Part shown: in pieces, positions 28,549 through 37,411 of the stretch
How positions within the stretch are numbered: position 1 is the first letter of the stretch
How the letters are laid out: each line of letters begins with the position of its first letter
NCBI GenBank assembly: GCA_947302205.1
Contig: CAMYVD010000002.1
Span: 62,001 to 126,000 of the forward strand
Direction of reading: 5' to 3'
Length of the DNA stretch: 64,000 nt
Source: an uncultured Bacteroidales bacterium
GTDB lineage: Bacteria; Bacteroidota; Bacteroidia; Bacteroidales; F082
Position numbers and translations under genes: made by a program
Notes under the pieces: generated by a model
The model's database searches: none
Told to the model about the DNA's origin: nothing
The model's input: only the letters and a program-made list of their open reading frames with translations

Positions 28549-28737
28549 ATGGCACTATTATTTATCGGCACCTCTGAAATCATCATCATTGCATTAGTCG
28601 TTTTGCTGCTTTTCGGCGGCAGGAAGATTCCGGAACTGATGCGCGGCGTGGGTAAAGGTGTCAAGAGCTTCAAGGACGGAATGAACGGCAAGGACGAAGA
28701 GATCAAAGACGATCAAAATCCTGAGGCCAAAAATTAA
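28549..28737 (+). CDS. tatA: Sec-independent translocase subunit TatA/TatE
   Basis: A 62-residue Tat subunit with one N-terminal membrane helix ('[20 protein letters not shown]', including the FG hinge) followed by an amphipathic helix and a charged tail. TatA oligomers form the passage for folded proteins recognised by TatC. No tatC is seen in this window. The ORF is short enough to be missed by many callers. Its stop overlaps the pheS stop by four bases on the opposite strand. Confidence 0.9.
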   Translation: MALLFIGTSEIIIIALVVLLLFGGRKIPELMRGVGKGVKSFKDGMNGKDEEIKDDQNPEAKN

Positions 28738-29765
28738 GCCAACTCAAACTGTTCGAGGAACTTCAAATCGTTTTCAAAGAACAGTCTCAAGTCGTTGATG
28801 CCGTATTTCAGCATGGCGATACGTTCCACACCCATGCCGAAAGCGAATCCTGTGTATTTCTCCGGATCGATGCCGCTGGCGATCAGGATGTTGGGGTCGC
28901 ACATGCCGCAGCCTAAGATTTCCACCCAACCGGTGTGCTTGCAAATGTTGCAGCCTTTGCCGCCGCAGATGTTGCATGAGATATCCATCTCTGCCGAAGT
29001 CTCGGTGAAGGGGAAGTAGGAAGGGCGGAAACGCACCTTGGTGCCTTCGCCGAAGAACTCCTGCACAAAATGATACAACGTCTGCTTCAAGTCGGCAAAC
29101 GACACGTTTTCGTCAATATACAAGCCCTCAATCTGATGGAAGATGCAGTGGGCACGTGCCGAGATGGCCTCGTTGCGGAACACGCGTCCAGGGGCAATGA
29201 TGCGGATGGGCGGTTGCTTCTTTTCCATGGCTCTGACCTGCACGCTCGAGGTGTGGGTACGCAGCAGGATGTCGGTAGGCTTGTTCTCGTTGGGATCTTT
29301 CTGGATGAAGAAAGTGTCCTGCATGTCGCGTGCCGGATGGTCGAGGGCGAAATTCAGGGCGGTGAACACATGATAGTCGTCTTCGATTTCAGGTCCTTCA
29401 GCGATGGTGAAGCCAAGGTGTGAGAAGATTTCGTTGATGTCGCGGCGCACGATGGAGAGCGGATGGCGCGAGCCACGCATCTCACCGGCAGGCATGGTCA
29501 TGTCGAAACCGGCATCGGAGCTGCCTTGCGTTTCGAAACGGGAGAGTTGTTCCTCAACTTTTTCAGTGACGGTATTCTTCAGCTCGTTGAGCTTCATGCC
29601 CATCTCTTTGCGGAGCTCGGGAGCCACGTTTTTGAAATCAGCGAACAAGGCGGGAATGATCCCCTTCTTGCTCAGGTAGGTGATACGGAAGTTCTCCAGC
29701 GCCTCTTTGTTCTCGGCCTGGAAGTTCTTGACTTCGTTCAGTATTTGTTCGATTTTCTCTTTCAT
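28734..29765 (-). CDS. pheS: Phenylalanine--tRNA ligase alpha subunit
   Basis: A 343-residue class II synthetase catalytic subunit. An N-terminal coiled coil ('[15 protein letters not shown]...') binds tRNA; the catalytic core has motif 2 ('[20 protein letters not shown]') and motif 3 ('[18 protein letters not shown]'). A Cys-rich segment ('[17 protein letters not shown]') lies between them. It needs PheT, which is not in the window. The ATG at 29765 lies one base after the upstream cyclophilin stop, so translation is probably coupled. Confidence 0.96.
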   Translation of the reverse strand: MKEKIEQILNEVKNFQAENKEALENFRITYLSKKGIIPALFADFKNVAPELRKEMGMKLNELKNTVTEKVEEQLSRFETQGSSDAGFDMTMPAGEMRGSRHPLSIVRRDINEIFSHLGFTIAEGPEIEDDYHVFTALNFALDHPARDMQDTFFIQKDPNENKPTDILLRTHTSSVQVRAMEKKQPPIRIIAPGRVFRNEAISARAHCIFHQIEGLYIDENVSFADLKQTLYHFVQEFFGEGTKVRFRPSYFPFTETSAEMDISCNICGGKGCNICKHTGWVEILGCGMCDPNILIASGIDPEKYTGFAFGMGVERIAMLKYGINDLRLFFENDLKFLEQFELA

Positions 29766-29766
29766 C

Positions 29767-30393
29767 TTATTTCTCAATAGTAATCTTGTTGATCGTTACC
29801 GGTTCCACGGGTACATCCATATAACCGGTTTTCACGCCGGCAATTTTATCGACAATGTCAAGGCCTTCGATCACCTCGCCGAATACGGTATATTCGCCGT
29901 CGAGATGCGGGGTGCCGCCCACGGTCATGTAGGCCTGGCGTTGCTTGGCGCTGAAGATCTTGCCTAAACGTTCTTCATAGATGGCCAAAGTTCTCTCGTC
30001 GAAGACCTGTCCTTGAACAATGTAGAACTGTGATCCACTCGAAGCTTTTTGGGGATTGACTTGGTCGCCTTGGCGGGCAGCGCAGAGCGCGCCTTTCTTG
30101 TGGAAATGGTTGTCGCGGAACTCTGCGGGAACTTTATAACCTGGATCCAAGCGTCCGTCGGCGTTTTGACCGCCCTGGATCATGAAGTTCTTGATGACAC
30201 GGTGGAACGGCGAACCGTTGTACCAACCCTCGTTGACCAATTTGATGAAATTGTCACGGTGAAGGGGGGTGTCGTTGTACAAAATGGCTTTGATTGTACC
30301 CATCGAGGTCTCAATGACCACGGTGGTTTCTTTCTGTTGCGCCTGACAACTCAGTCCGGCAAGAATGATTGACATAAGGATAAGCTTTTTCAT
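29767..30393 (-). CDS. Cyclophilin-type peptidylprolyl isomerase, exported
   Basis: A 208-residue cyclophilin with an N-terminal export signal ('MSIILAGLSCQA'); the 'LSC' may be a lipobox. The catalytic domain is clear ('NDTPLHRDNFIKLV', 'PFHRVIKNFMIQGG', 'SSGSQFYIVQG'). It should speed proline cis-trans isomerisation of periplasmic or outer-membrane proteins. It sits between the DUF4270 lipoprotein gene (12-base gap) and pheS (one base). Confidence 0.92.
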   Translation of the reverse strand: MKKLILMSIILAGLSCQAQQKETTVVIETSMGTIKAILYNDTPLHRDNFIKLVNEGWYNGSPFHRVIKNFMIQGGQNADGRLDPGYKVPAEFRDNHFHKKGALCAARQGDQVNPQKASSGSQFYIVQGQVFDERTLAIYEERLGKIFSAKQRQAYMTVGGTPHLDGEYTVFGEVIEGLDIVDKIAGVKTGYMDVPVEPVTINKITIEK

Positions 30394-30405
30394 TATGATG
30401 ATAAA

Positions 30406-31791
30406 TTATTCACTGACAATGGAATATTTGATCCGGCACCGCAATCCGTTTTCGGCATTCGGTCCTGCAACGATCCAACGCTGGGCATTGATGGCGGCTC
30501 CCGAAATGGAGACGTACAGGCCTTGGGTTTCCTGCGTCCCCATAAGGACTCTCTGGAGGTGCTCGCCAATGCGGAAGGTGACGCTGTGATCGGTGCTTGA
30601 ATAGTTGCCGCCGTAATAGGAGGTGCCTTCGTAGTAGTCTTGCAATACGGAGGTGTGGTCGGCATCGGTGATGTTAAGTAAGGCCAGTGTGGTAGGCGGG
30701 GTAAGATCGCTTTCATCGTCAAGGGTTGCCGAAGCGGGGAAGATGAGCTTGGCTTCGTTGATGACGATGTGCGTCTTGGGCTCTAATGTATTTTTCCACT
30801 GGGTAAGGTTCGGGAACGTCAACACGGCCCTTACGCCACCCATGGATTGAAGATACAGTTGATCCTGTCCCAAAACGGCATTGCTGTCAACCACTTGCTG
30901 GATAAACTCAGGGGATCCCAAGGAGTAGTCGTGCAGATATTGGTCGAAATAGGCGTCTTCGGAGGTGATGTAGAAATAATAGCGCATCGGCTTTATGGAA
31001 GTCGGCGATTCGCGGTAATAGATCTGCAGTTGGGTGAGGTTGTTCGTGGTGGGGGTGAGGTAACAGATGGCACCATCCGCCGTTACGCTCTCACAGCTGA
31101 TCTTCAAGCCATAACACATTTCCTTGAAGGCGTCGGGCGTCTCATACGCTGTCGGGTCAAGGGTGGCAAGATGCTGACCGAAACTGTTGTCCAACGGAAT
31201 GCGGATGATTGGCTGTGTGATGGTATCGGTATAGGTTGTGCCGCCAATGACGGATTGCAGGATGGTCCGATTGGTCTTGGGATGGGGTCGGAACTGATAT
31301 CCGTTGGCCAAATCGATGTTTTTGACCGCAAGGTCATCGAATTGATGATAGTTGCTGTCAATGCTCATGCGTTCATCCAACTCGTAAACATGCACCGTTT
31401 GCAAGGTTGTGGTGTCGCCGTAATAGCCCGTCAGGCCCAATTGAAGCACGATGGAGTCAACGACAACTTCCGCCCCGAAATTTTGATTGGTTGAAGAAAG
31501 GTGCAGTTGGGTAAAGATGTTGGCGTCGGTACGTCCCATGACAGGATCGATCATGGAGCCAAACAATACGGTTCCCAGCCCCCTGGTGTTCATTTCAGGG
31601 ACGGTTTCGGAATGGCAGACGATTTGTAGGGTATCTGTATAATAAACACCGATGAGGTCGCTTTCCGACAAAAGGCCGTTGCCGATGGTCTCCGTGTTTT
31701 TGCTACAGGAGAGTGATAATAAAGCTAAAGCGCTGAAAAGTAGCGCTTTAAAACTTGTTTTTGAATAATATGCTTTCAATCTTTTAATCAC
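30406..31791 (-). CDS. DUF4270 family lipoprotein
   Basis: A 461-residue lipoprotein (signal 'LLFSALALLSLSC'). The body matches DUF4270, a Bacteroidota family: 'ETIGNGLLSESDLIGVYYTDTL' near the N-terminus and 'GSMIDPVMGRTDANIFTQL' after it. Its function is not known; the family is predicted to be mostly beta-structured and cell-envelope located. The start overlaps the upstream glycogen-synthase-like gene by four bases (ATGA). The pairing of DUF4270 with this short glycogen-synthase-like gene is, from memory, a recurring arrangement in Bacteroidales. Confidence 0.85.
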   Translation of the reverse strand: MIKRLKAYYSKTSFKALLFSALALLSLSCSKNTETIGNGLLSESDLIGVYYTDTLQIVCHSETVPEMNTRGLGTVLFGSMIDPVMGRTDANIFTQLHLSSTNQNFGAEVVVDSIVLQLGLTGYYGDTTTLQTVHVYELDERMSIDSNYHQFDDLAVKNIDLANGYQFRPHPKTNRTILQSVIGGTTYTDTITQPIIRIPLDNSFGQHLATLDPTAYETPDAFKEMCYGLKISCESVTADGAICYLTPTTNNLTQLQIYYRESPTSIKPMRYYFYITSEDAYFDQYLHDYSLGSPEFIQQVVDSNAVLGQDQLYLQSMGGVRAVLTFPNLTQWKNTLEPKTHIVINEAKLIFPASATLDDESDLTPPTTLALLNITDADHTSVLQDYYEGTSYYGGNYSSTDHSVTFRIGEHLQRVLMGTQETQGLYVSISGAAINAQRWIVAGPNAENGLRCRIKYSIVSE

Positions 31792-32606
31792 TTGGTATTG
31801 AGAATGGTATCGTAGAAATCATTGTAAACATCGGCGTAGTTTTCCGATGCTTGGTATTCCAGTATGGGTTTGTTGCAGGTTTTCAGGTAATCGGCAATCT
31901 CCGGATTGATTTTTTCGCTTCCTATGATGATGCCGTCAGAGAAATCGATGGCGGCTTTGGTTAAGTCGATATAGGAAGGATCCTTATAGAACTTGAGGTC
32001 TTTGGCGGACATGCCGGGAAGTTTCACTTTTTTCTCGAACCCCGACCTGATGTTTCCCGTGAATTCGTCATCGTAGATGGAGTACACCACTTTGGATTCG
32101 TTGAACAGCGGGTTGTCCTTGAAGCCTCTCTTGATGAAGAGCGGCATGAGAGCGGTGAACCATCCGTTGCAGTGGACGATGTCGGGTGACCAGTTTTGTT
32201 TGCGGACGGCTTCAATCACGCCACGGTTGAAGAAGATGGAGCGATAGTCGTTGTCCTCGCAGAACTTGCCGTTTTGGTCGAATACCATGTATTTCTTTTT
32301 GGAGAAGAAGTCATCGTTATCGATGAAGTAGATCTGCATTCGGGCTTTTTGGATCGAGGCGACCTTGATGATCAAGGGGTGGTCGGTGTCGTTGATGATG
32401 AGGTTCATTCCCGACAGGCGGATCACTTCGTGAAGTTGGTTGCGACGCTCGTTGATGATGCCGTAACGCGGCATGAAAATCCTGATTTCCTTTCCTTGTT
32501 CCTGAATGGCTTGGGGTAAGTTTCGCCCCAACAGACTCATGGGAGTTTCTGGTAGATAAGGGGTAATTTCCTGTTGTACAAAAAGAACCCGGTGTTTGAT
32601 AGTCAT
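31788..32606 (-). CDS. Short glycogen/starch-synthase-like protein (GT5 N-terminal domain only)
   Basis: A 272-residue protein matching only the N-terminal Rossmann domain of GT5 glycogen synthases ('EITPYLPETPMSLLGRNLPQ', 'HCNGWFTALMPLFIKRG'). The C-terminal GT-B domain, which binds the nucleotide sugar, is absent, and the gene ends in a clean stop overlapping the next ATG. There is no sign of frameshift, and homologues of this length exist in Bacteroidales, so it is a distinct short form. Whether it is a glycosyltransferase at all is uncertain. It is first in the run leading to pheS and has a clear -7 box. Confidence 0.75.
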   Translation of the reverse strand: MTIKHRVLFVQQEITPYLPETPMSLLGRNLPQAIQEQGKEIRIFMPRYGIINERRNQLHEVIRLSGMNLIINDTDHPLIIKVASIQKARMQIYFIDNDDFFSKKKYMVFDQNGKFCEDNDYRSIFFNRGVIEAVRKQNWSPDIVHCNGWFTALMPLFIKRGFKDNPLFNESKVVYSIYDDEFTGNIRSGFEKKVKLPGMSAKDLKFYKDPSYIDLTKAAIDFSDGIIIGSEKINPEIADYLKTCNKPILEYQASENYADVYNDFYDTILNTK

Positions 32607-32629
32607 GGTATGCAGTTAGAGATTAGATG

Positions 32630-32686
32630 CAAAGTTACAAAAAAAATCTGAAATAGAGATAAAAAAATAAATAAACCTTATCTTTG
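32630..32686. promoter_or_regulatory. Divergent promoter pair: glycogen-synthase-like operon (-) and meaB (+)
   Basis: The minus-strand box TAACTTTG spans 32637 to 32630, and the plus-strand box TATCTTTG is at 32679-32686. The AT-rich 41 bases between them hold no other recognisable element. The meaB leader would be about 20 bases. Confidence 0.6.
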
Positions 32687-32708
32687 CCTTTTTAAACCCG
32701 ACGAGTCT

Positions 32709-33824
32709 ATGGAGATTGAACACTTTGAGAATCAGGAACATGAATGGGAATCGAACCTAAAAGTCACGGAAGGGGTGGACGGTCCTATTCAGGTGAACCC
32801 CCAGGCTTTGGAACGCCTGAAGCGCAATCGACTGAAATTGATGCCGCTGGAATGGTATGTTGACGGCATCCTGAAAGGCGATCGCGTGGCGCTGAGTATG
32901 GCCATTACCTTGGTGGAAAGCGCCCTGCCCCAACATCAGGAGTTGGCCCAGCAGATCATCGCCGCTTGCTTGCCCCACTCGGGCAAGGCGTTGAGACTGG
33001 GTATCACGGGTGTTCCTGGAGCGGGAAAGAGTACTTTCATTGAGGCTCTTGGCATGTTTCTGTGCCGTAATGACCATAAGTTGGCCGTGCTGGCCATTGA
33101 CCCTTCCAGCCAACGTTCCAAAGGCTCCATTTTGGGTGACAAGACCCGCATGGAAGAACTCTCCGTGCATCCTAACGCCTTCATCCGTCCTTCGGCTTCG
33201 GCGGGTACTTTAGGCGGTGTGGCCCGTAAGACCCGTGAGACGGTCATTCTTTGTGAAGCAGCGGGTTACGACACCATTTTTATCGAGACCGTCGGCGTAG
33301 GTCAGTCCGAAACCGCCGTGCACTCCATGGTCGATTTCTTCCTGTTGATTCTCATCAGCGGCGCCGGCGACGAGCTCCAGGGCATCAAGCGTGGCATCAT
33401 GGAAATGGCTGACGGCATCGCCGTGAATAAAGCCGACGGCGACAACATCATGCGTGCCGAACGTGCTGCAGCCGAATGCCGTACCGCCCTGCATCTCTTC
33501 CCCATGCCGGAGTCGGGCCAGCCCACCAAGGTGTTGACCTGCTCTTCGTTGACCGGTGCCAACGTTGAGGGCGTATGGAACATGGTGGCCGATCACGTGA
33601 AGGCCATCCGCGAGAACGGCTATCTCCAAAAGAAACGCTCCCAACAGGATGTCCAGATGATGATCGACACGATGGAATCGGCGCTAAAAACCGATTTCTA
33701 TCAAAACCAATTGGTCACCGACCTGCTTCCCTTGATCGAAAACGATGTCCGTAACCAACGGATGAGCGCTTATATCGGTGCCCAAAAACTTTTAGATGCA
33801 TATTTTAACATGTTGAAACGATAA
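32709..33824 (+). CDS. meaB: Methylmalonyl-CoA mutase-associated GTPase MeaB
   Basis: A 371-residue G3E-family GTPase (MeaB/ArgK). The Walker A loop 'GVPGAGKST' and the switch-region motif 'ETVGVGQSETAV' are conserved, as is 'VNKADGDN' for guanine recognition. MeaB protects and reloads adenosylcobalamin-dependent methylmalonyl-CoA mutase. That enzyme serves the succinate-propionate pathway of many Bacteroidales, but the mutase genes are not in this window. It has its own promoter and is followed by glnA, which has a separate one. Confidence 0.94.
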   Translation: MEIEHFENQEHEWESNLKVTEGVDGPIQVNPQALERLKRNRLKLMPLEWYVDGILKGDRVALSMAITLVESALPQHQELAQQIIAACLPHSGKALRLGITGVPGAGKSTFIEALGMFLCRNDHKLAVLAIDPSSQRSKGSILGDKTRMEELSVHPNAFIRPSASAGTLGGVARKTRETVILCEAAGYDTIFIETVGVGQSETAVHSMVDFFLLILISGAGDELQGIKRGIMEMADGIAVNKADGDNIMRAERAAAECRTALHLFPMPESGQPTKVLTCSSLTGANVEGVWNMVADHVKAIRENGYLQKKRSQQDVQMMIDTMESALKTDFYQNQLVTDLLPLIENDVRNQRMSAYIGAQKLLDAYFNMLKR

Positions 33825-33830
33825 TTTTAT

Positions 33831-33838
33831 TATATTTG
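33831..33838 (+). promoter_or_regulatory. -7 promoter box for the glutamine synthetase gene
   Basis: TATATTTG lies just after the meaB stop. It places the transcript start near 33843 and so excludes the longest reading frame, whose first codon is inside the box. Confidence 0.55.
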
Positions 33839-33880
33839 TCCCCCAAATCAAAAAGGACAACTATTCTAAAAAATATCGTA

Positions 33881-35392
33881 ATGGATCAACGCATTGCAAT
33901 GAACCCCAACCTGCTGGTTCAGTATCTTCAGAAACCGGCAGCTGAATTTACCCGCGCCGACATCATCCGCTACTGCGAGGAAAATGAAATTGAATTCATC
34001 AACTTCCACTATTGTGGATGGGACGGCAAATTGAAAACCCTTAACTTCGTCATTCACAGCGCTGAACATTTGGAGAACATTCTCTCCGCTGGTGAGCGCG
34101 TGGACGGTTCCAGCCTTTTCCCCTTCATTGAAGCTGGCAAGAGCGACCTCTACGTAGTGCCGAAGTACAAAACAGCCTTCCGTAACCCCTTCACCGAGGT
34201 GCCTACCCTCGACATCCTCTGCTCGTTCTACAACCGCGACGGCGAGCCCTTCGAGAGCTCACCGGAGTACATCCTCCGCAAAGCCCATCAGGTGTTCAAG
34301 AAGACCACAGGCCTCCAGATGGAAACCATGGGCGAGCTGGAATACTACATCATCGCCGATGATGAGCAGATCTATGAAGTTCCGGATCAACGCGGCTACC
34401 ACGAGAGCGCTCCGTTCAACAAGTTCACCGAGTACCGCGTGGAGGCCATGCGTCTCATCGCCCAGGCCGGTGGCTTGATCAAATACGGTCACTCCGAGGT
34501 GGGTAACTTCACCCATGAAGGCAAGATCTACGAGCAGAACGAAATCGAATTCCTGCCCACCAACATCGAGGACGCCGCCGACCAATTGGTGGTGGCCAAG
34601 TGGATCATGCGCCAGCTGGCTTACCAGTATGGCGTGGTGCTGACCTTCGCCCCGAAGATCACTGTGGGCAAGGCAGGCTCAGGCATGCACGTCCACTGCA
34701 AGTTCACGAAGAACGGCAAGAGCGTGATGGTGGAAAAAGGCGAGCTCAGCGACTATGGCAAGAAAGCCATCGCCGGTTATATGGATGCCGGTACCTCGCT
34801 GCCTGCCTTCGGCAACCCCAACCCGCTGTCGTTCATGCGTCTGGTGCCTCATCAGGAAGCCCCGACCTCACTCTGCTGGTCCTACAGCAACCGCAGCGCC
34901 CTGGTGCGCGTGCCGCTGGGCTGGATCAACAACGGCAAGGACATGGTGGCCGACTGCAACCCGCTTGAGAAGAAATCCAACCGCGATTTCAGCGACAAGC
35001 AGACCTTCGAATGGCGTGCCTCCGACGGTTGCGCCGACATGTACCTGTTGATGGCTGCCCTTTGCGCCGCTGCACGTCACGGCTTCGAGATGCCTGATGC
35101 CCTCAAGGTGGCCGAAAAGACTTACGTCGGCCTCGGCGTGAACATCCACGATGCCAAGAACAAGAAGGTGCAGGAAGCCCTCGAGCAACTGCCTGACAGC
35201 TGCGTGGCCGCTGCCAAGGAACTCAAGAAGGATCGCAAGATCTACACCGACAAGGGTGTGTTCTCCGATGCCATCATCGACTACATGATCAAGTACCTTA
35301 GCGACTTCAAGGATGCCAACCTTCGCAAGGAATTGGGCAATGACACTGAGAAGATCATGAAACTTGTGAATGACAACATTCACGTAGGATAA
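33881..35392 (+). CDS. glnA: Glutamine synthetase, type I-like
   Basis: A glutamine synthetase of about 503 residues: N-terminal beta-grasp ('YCGWDGKLKTLNFVI'), then the catalytic barrel with 'DGSSLFPFIEAGKSDL' and 'GKAGSGMHVHCKF' (metal and glutamate site) and 'YSNRSALVRVP' (ATP/substrate loop). It makes glutamine from glutamate and ammonia. The length is close to GSI, not the about 700 residues of GSIII, which is also common in this phylum. The ATG at 33881 is chosen because the promoter lies downstream of earlier candidate starts. It converges on the LytTR gene with a 4-base gap. Confidence 0.94.
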   Translation: MDQRIAMNPNLLVQYLQKPAAEFTRADIIRYCEENEIEFINFHYCGWDGKLKTLNFVIHSAEHLENILSAGERVDGSSLFPFIEAGKSDLYVVPKYKTAFRNPFTEVPTLDILCSFYNRDGEPFESSPEYILRKAHQVFKKTTGLQMETMGELEYYIIADDEQIYEVPDQRGYHESAPFNKFTEYRVEAMRLIAQAGGLIKYGHSEVGNFTHEGKIYEQNEIEFLPTNIEDAADQLVVAKWIMRQLAYQYGVVLTFAPKITVGKAGSGMHVHCKFTKNGKSVMVEKGELSDYGKKAIAGYMDAGTSLPAFGNPNPLSFMRLVPHQEAPTSLCWSYSNRSALVRVPLGWINNGKDMVADCNPLEKKSNRDFSDKQTFEWRASDGCADMYLLMAALCAAARHGFEMPDALKVAEKTYVGLGVNIHDAKNKKVQEALEQLPDSCVAAAKELKKDRKIYTDKGVFSDAIIDYMIKYLSDFKDANLRKELGNDTEKIMKLVNDNIHVG

Positions 35393-35396
35393 GAAG

Positions 35397-36203
35397 TTAA
35401 AGCATCGCCAAAATCTGGTCGTAATAGTTTTTGCTGACCGGAATGTGTGCCGCATTCGGCACATCCAAAACAGCATAGGTGAAGTCCTTCTCTTTTTGAA
35501 GGACTTCCACCCTGTTTTTATTGACGAAATAAGAGCGGTGACAACGGATTAAGCCGTTTTTGGCGCACATGTCTTCGATGCGTTTCATGGAACTGCGCAG
35601 CAGGTATGAGTTGATCTTGCCGTCGTCCATGTAATAGATGCGGAGGTAGTTTTCGTCGGATTGGATGTAAAGAATGGAGGCTTGGGTCACAATGAGTTTC
35701 ACGTTGCCCCGTTCATCCAAAAACTTGATTTTCTCCCCTTGGGTCATGCGACTGGCATCGTTGAGAAGTTCCTCTTTTTCAGTGATTTGATTATAAAGGA
35801 AAAGGATGATGTACGGGATGAGCATCATCACGGCGAGATAGACCAACGAATAGCCGAAAAACACGAAATAAGCGTCGTTTTTCTTGGTAAAAAGCCATAG
35901 GTACAATCCAGTGAATCCGGCTGCAAACAGCATCTCAAACAGGCAACCCAGGAAATACTGGATTCGGGTCAATGGATTTCTCCTGTTCAGCACAGGCATG
36001 ATCAGCCTTGAAATCAGCATGACCCCCATGAGGATGCAGAAGATCATCACGATATGGAATGAATATCTTCCGAAAGCGATATCGTAGTTTTTGAAGGCAA
36101 ACGGACAGAAAAGTAACAGCATACCCATGACGAACAGGGGCAGGCCAAGGAAGTGGGCCCAGAAGCTGTTGGAGGAGAAGATGGGTTGTGGAAGCTTGTT
36201 CAT
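35397..36203 (-). CDS. Membrane-anchored LytTR-family transcriptional regulator
   Basis: A 268-residue protein with four predicted membrane helices in the first about 150 residues ('LPLFVMGMLLLFCPF', 'MIFCILMGVMLISRLI', and two more). A C-terminal LytTR DNA-binding domain follows ('VTQASILYIQSDENYLRIYY', 'GLIRCHRSYFVNKNRV'). There is no receiver domain, so it is a one-component regulator tied to the membrane; its signal is unknown. I start it at the ATG at 36203, five bases after the upstream gene. It is the last gene of the acpP-fabF-rnc operon. Confidence 0.85.
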   Translation of the reverse strand: MNKLPQPIFSSNSFWAHFLGLPLFVMGMLLLFCPFAFKNYDIAFGRYSFHIVMIFCILMGVMLISRLIMPVLNRRNPLTRIQYFLGCLFEMLFAAGFTGLYLWLFTKKNDAYFVFFGYSLVYLAVMMLIPYIILFLYNQITEKEELLNDASRMTQGEKIKFLDERGNVKLIVTQASILYIQSDENYLRIYYMDDGKINSYLLRSSMKRIEDMCAKNGLIRCHRSYFVNKNRVEVLQKEKDFTYAVLDVPNAAHIPVSKNYYDQILAML

Positions 36204-36208
36204 GTGGC

Positions 36209-36655
36209 TTAATTCGTTTGTTGAATACAATCTCTTTCATGCATCTCGATTTTTTCGAGTAGCACGTCGATGGTAGGTATCTTGCTAAAATCCAACAAGA
36301 AAGCGTGTGTCACCTCCTTGATGTCGCGAATCATCTTCACGATTTGTGCCAAACGCTCTTCGGTGATATGGTTGCGGACAATCAGCAAGTAATCGGTATG
36401 TGGGTTGATCTTGATGCAAAGATGGTCTTTGCTTTTCAGCGCCACCAGATTATAGGCGTTGCGGTTTTCGCCGGCGTTGTAATAAAAGAAGGTGTAGGGA
36501 TGTGCATCGTCGAGCGGTATCTCTTTCAGTCTGACAAAGTTGAAGTGCAGCAGCTCGTTGAAGTAATAGGCAAGTTTGTAGTCGGCCAACGTCGTGTTGA
36601 TGCCGATGAGGTGGATGTCGTCGAACGGCGCAATGACCAGTTTATTCTTTTTCAT
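36209..36655 (-). CDS. IPExxxVDY family protein
   Basis: A 148-residue protein resembling the Bacteroidota IPExxxVDY family, with the N-terminal pattern 'IHLIGINTTLADYKLAYYFN'. The family has no known function but is typically found beside rnc, as here. The ATG at 36655 starts inside the rnc gene (14-base overlap), and longer in-frame extensions simply read rnc in another frame. It lies between rnc and the LytTR gene. Confidence 0.65.
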   Translation of the reverse strand: MKKNKLVIAPFDDIHLIGINTTLADYKLAYYFNELLHFNFVRLKEIPLDDAHPYTFFYYNAGENRNAYNLVALKSKDHLCIKINPHTDYLLIVRNHITEERLAQIVKMIRDIKEVTHAFLLDFSKIPTIDVLLEKIEMHERDCIQQTN

Positions 36656-37400
36656 GCTTATCAGTTTTGATGACGTTTTGTTCGACAAGCATGTTCCAGG
36701 TTTTTTCAGCGCCGAGTTGTTCCGCACCTTTAATGGAATAGTCGGCGCCCGTGGCGTATTCCTTGTCGTCAATGACAACGACCACGTGATACAGTTTGTT
36801 ATGTCCTCCCTCGTTTTTATTCTCGATCAGCTTGAAGGTGAGGTGGTGTTTGCCTTTTTGCGACCATTCCAGCAACTTGCTCTTGAAGTTCACGTCGGTC
36901 TGTTCCACCTGCTCAAGGTCGATGTGGACGTTAATGATGCGGTCGAGGAGGATGTGTTTGGTGAAATCGTAACCGCGGTCAAGGTAGAGGGCGCCTACGA
37001 AGGCTTCGAAGGCGTTGCCGCCCATCGATTTGAAGTTGGAATGGGAGTCGTGTGAGTAGTGTATCACCTGCTCAAAACCAAGTTTTTGCGAGAGTTTGTT
37101 AAGAGAGGCGCGGCTGACAATGCGGGAGCGCATCTCCGTGAGGAAACCCTCCGACTTGGTAGGGAAGAGGCGGAACAGGTAGTCGGCCACCACGGTACTC
37201 AGCACGGCGTCGCCGAGGTACTCAAGCCGTTCGTTGCTCAGCTTGAAAGTGCCCACGCTGTTGTCGGCGGCTGACTTGTGGGTGAAGGCCAGCTGATACA
37301 AAGAGATATTGAGAGGATAGAAGCCAAAGTCGTTGTGGATGAATTCCGACAAGGCCTTGTCCTTCGAAAAGCAATGTGCAAGATAATCTCTCAGAGCCAT
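36642..37400 (-). CDS. rnc: Ribonuclease III
   Basis: A 252-residue RNase III with the signature 'NERLEYLGDAVLSTVVADYL' in the catalytic domain and a C-terminal double-stranded-RNA-binding domain ('YHVVVVIDDKEYATGADYSIKGAEQLGAEK'-like region, about residues 170-240). It cleaves double-stranded RNA in rRNA maturation and mRNA turnover. The order acpP-fabF-rnc is conserved in Bacteroidota. It starts 11 bases after the fabF stop. Confidence 0.95.
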   Translation of the reverse strand: MALRDYLAHCFSKDKALSEFIHNDFGFYPLNISLYQLAFTHKSAADNSVGTFKLSNERLEYLGDAVLSTVVADYLFRLFPTKSEGFLTEMRSRIVSRASLNKLSQKLGFEQVIHYSHDSHSNFKSMGGNAFEAFVGALYLDRGYDFTKHILLDRIINVHIDLEQVEQTDVNFKSKLLEWSQKGKHHLTFKLIENKNEGGHNKLYHVVVVIDDKEYATGADYSIKGAEQLGAEKTWNMLVEQNVIKTDKHEKE

Positions 37401-37411
37401 TGCTTAGGGAT

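Noticed and set aside
30393-30722. Proline- and threonine-rich minus-strand frame within the DUF4270 gene
   Set aside because: It is an alternate frame of a gene whose own frame has a lipoprotein signal and continuous family match.
33836-33880. Upstream start for glutamine synthetase
   Set aside because: It lies within or next to the -7 promoter box, so it would not be on the mRNA.
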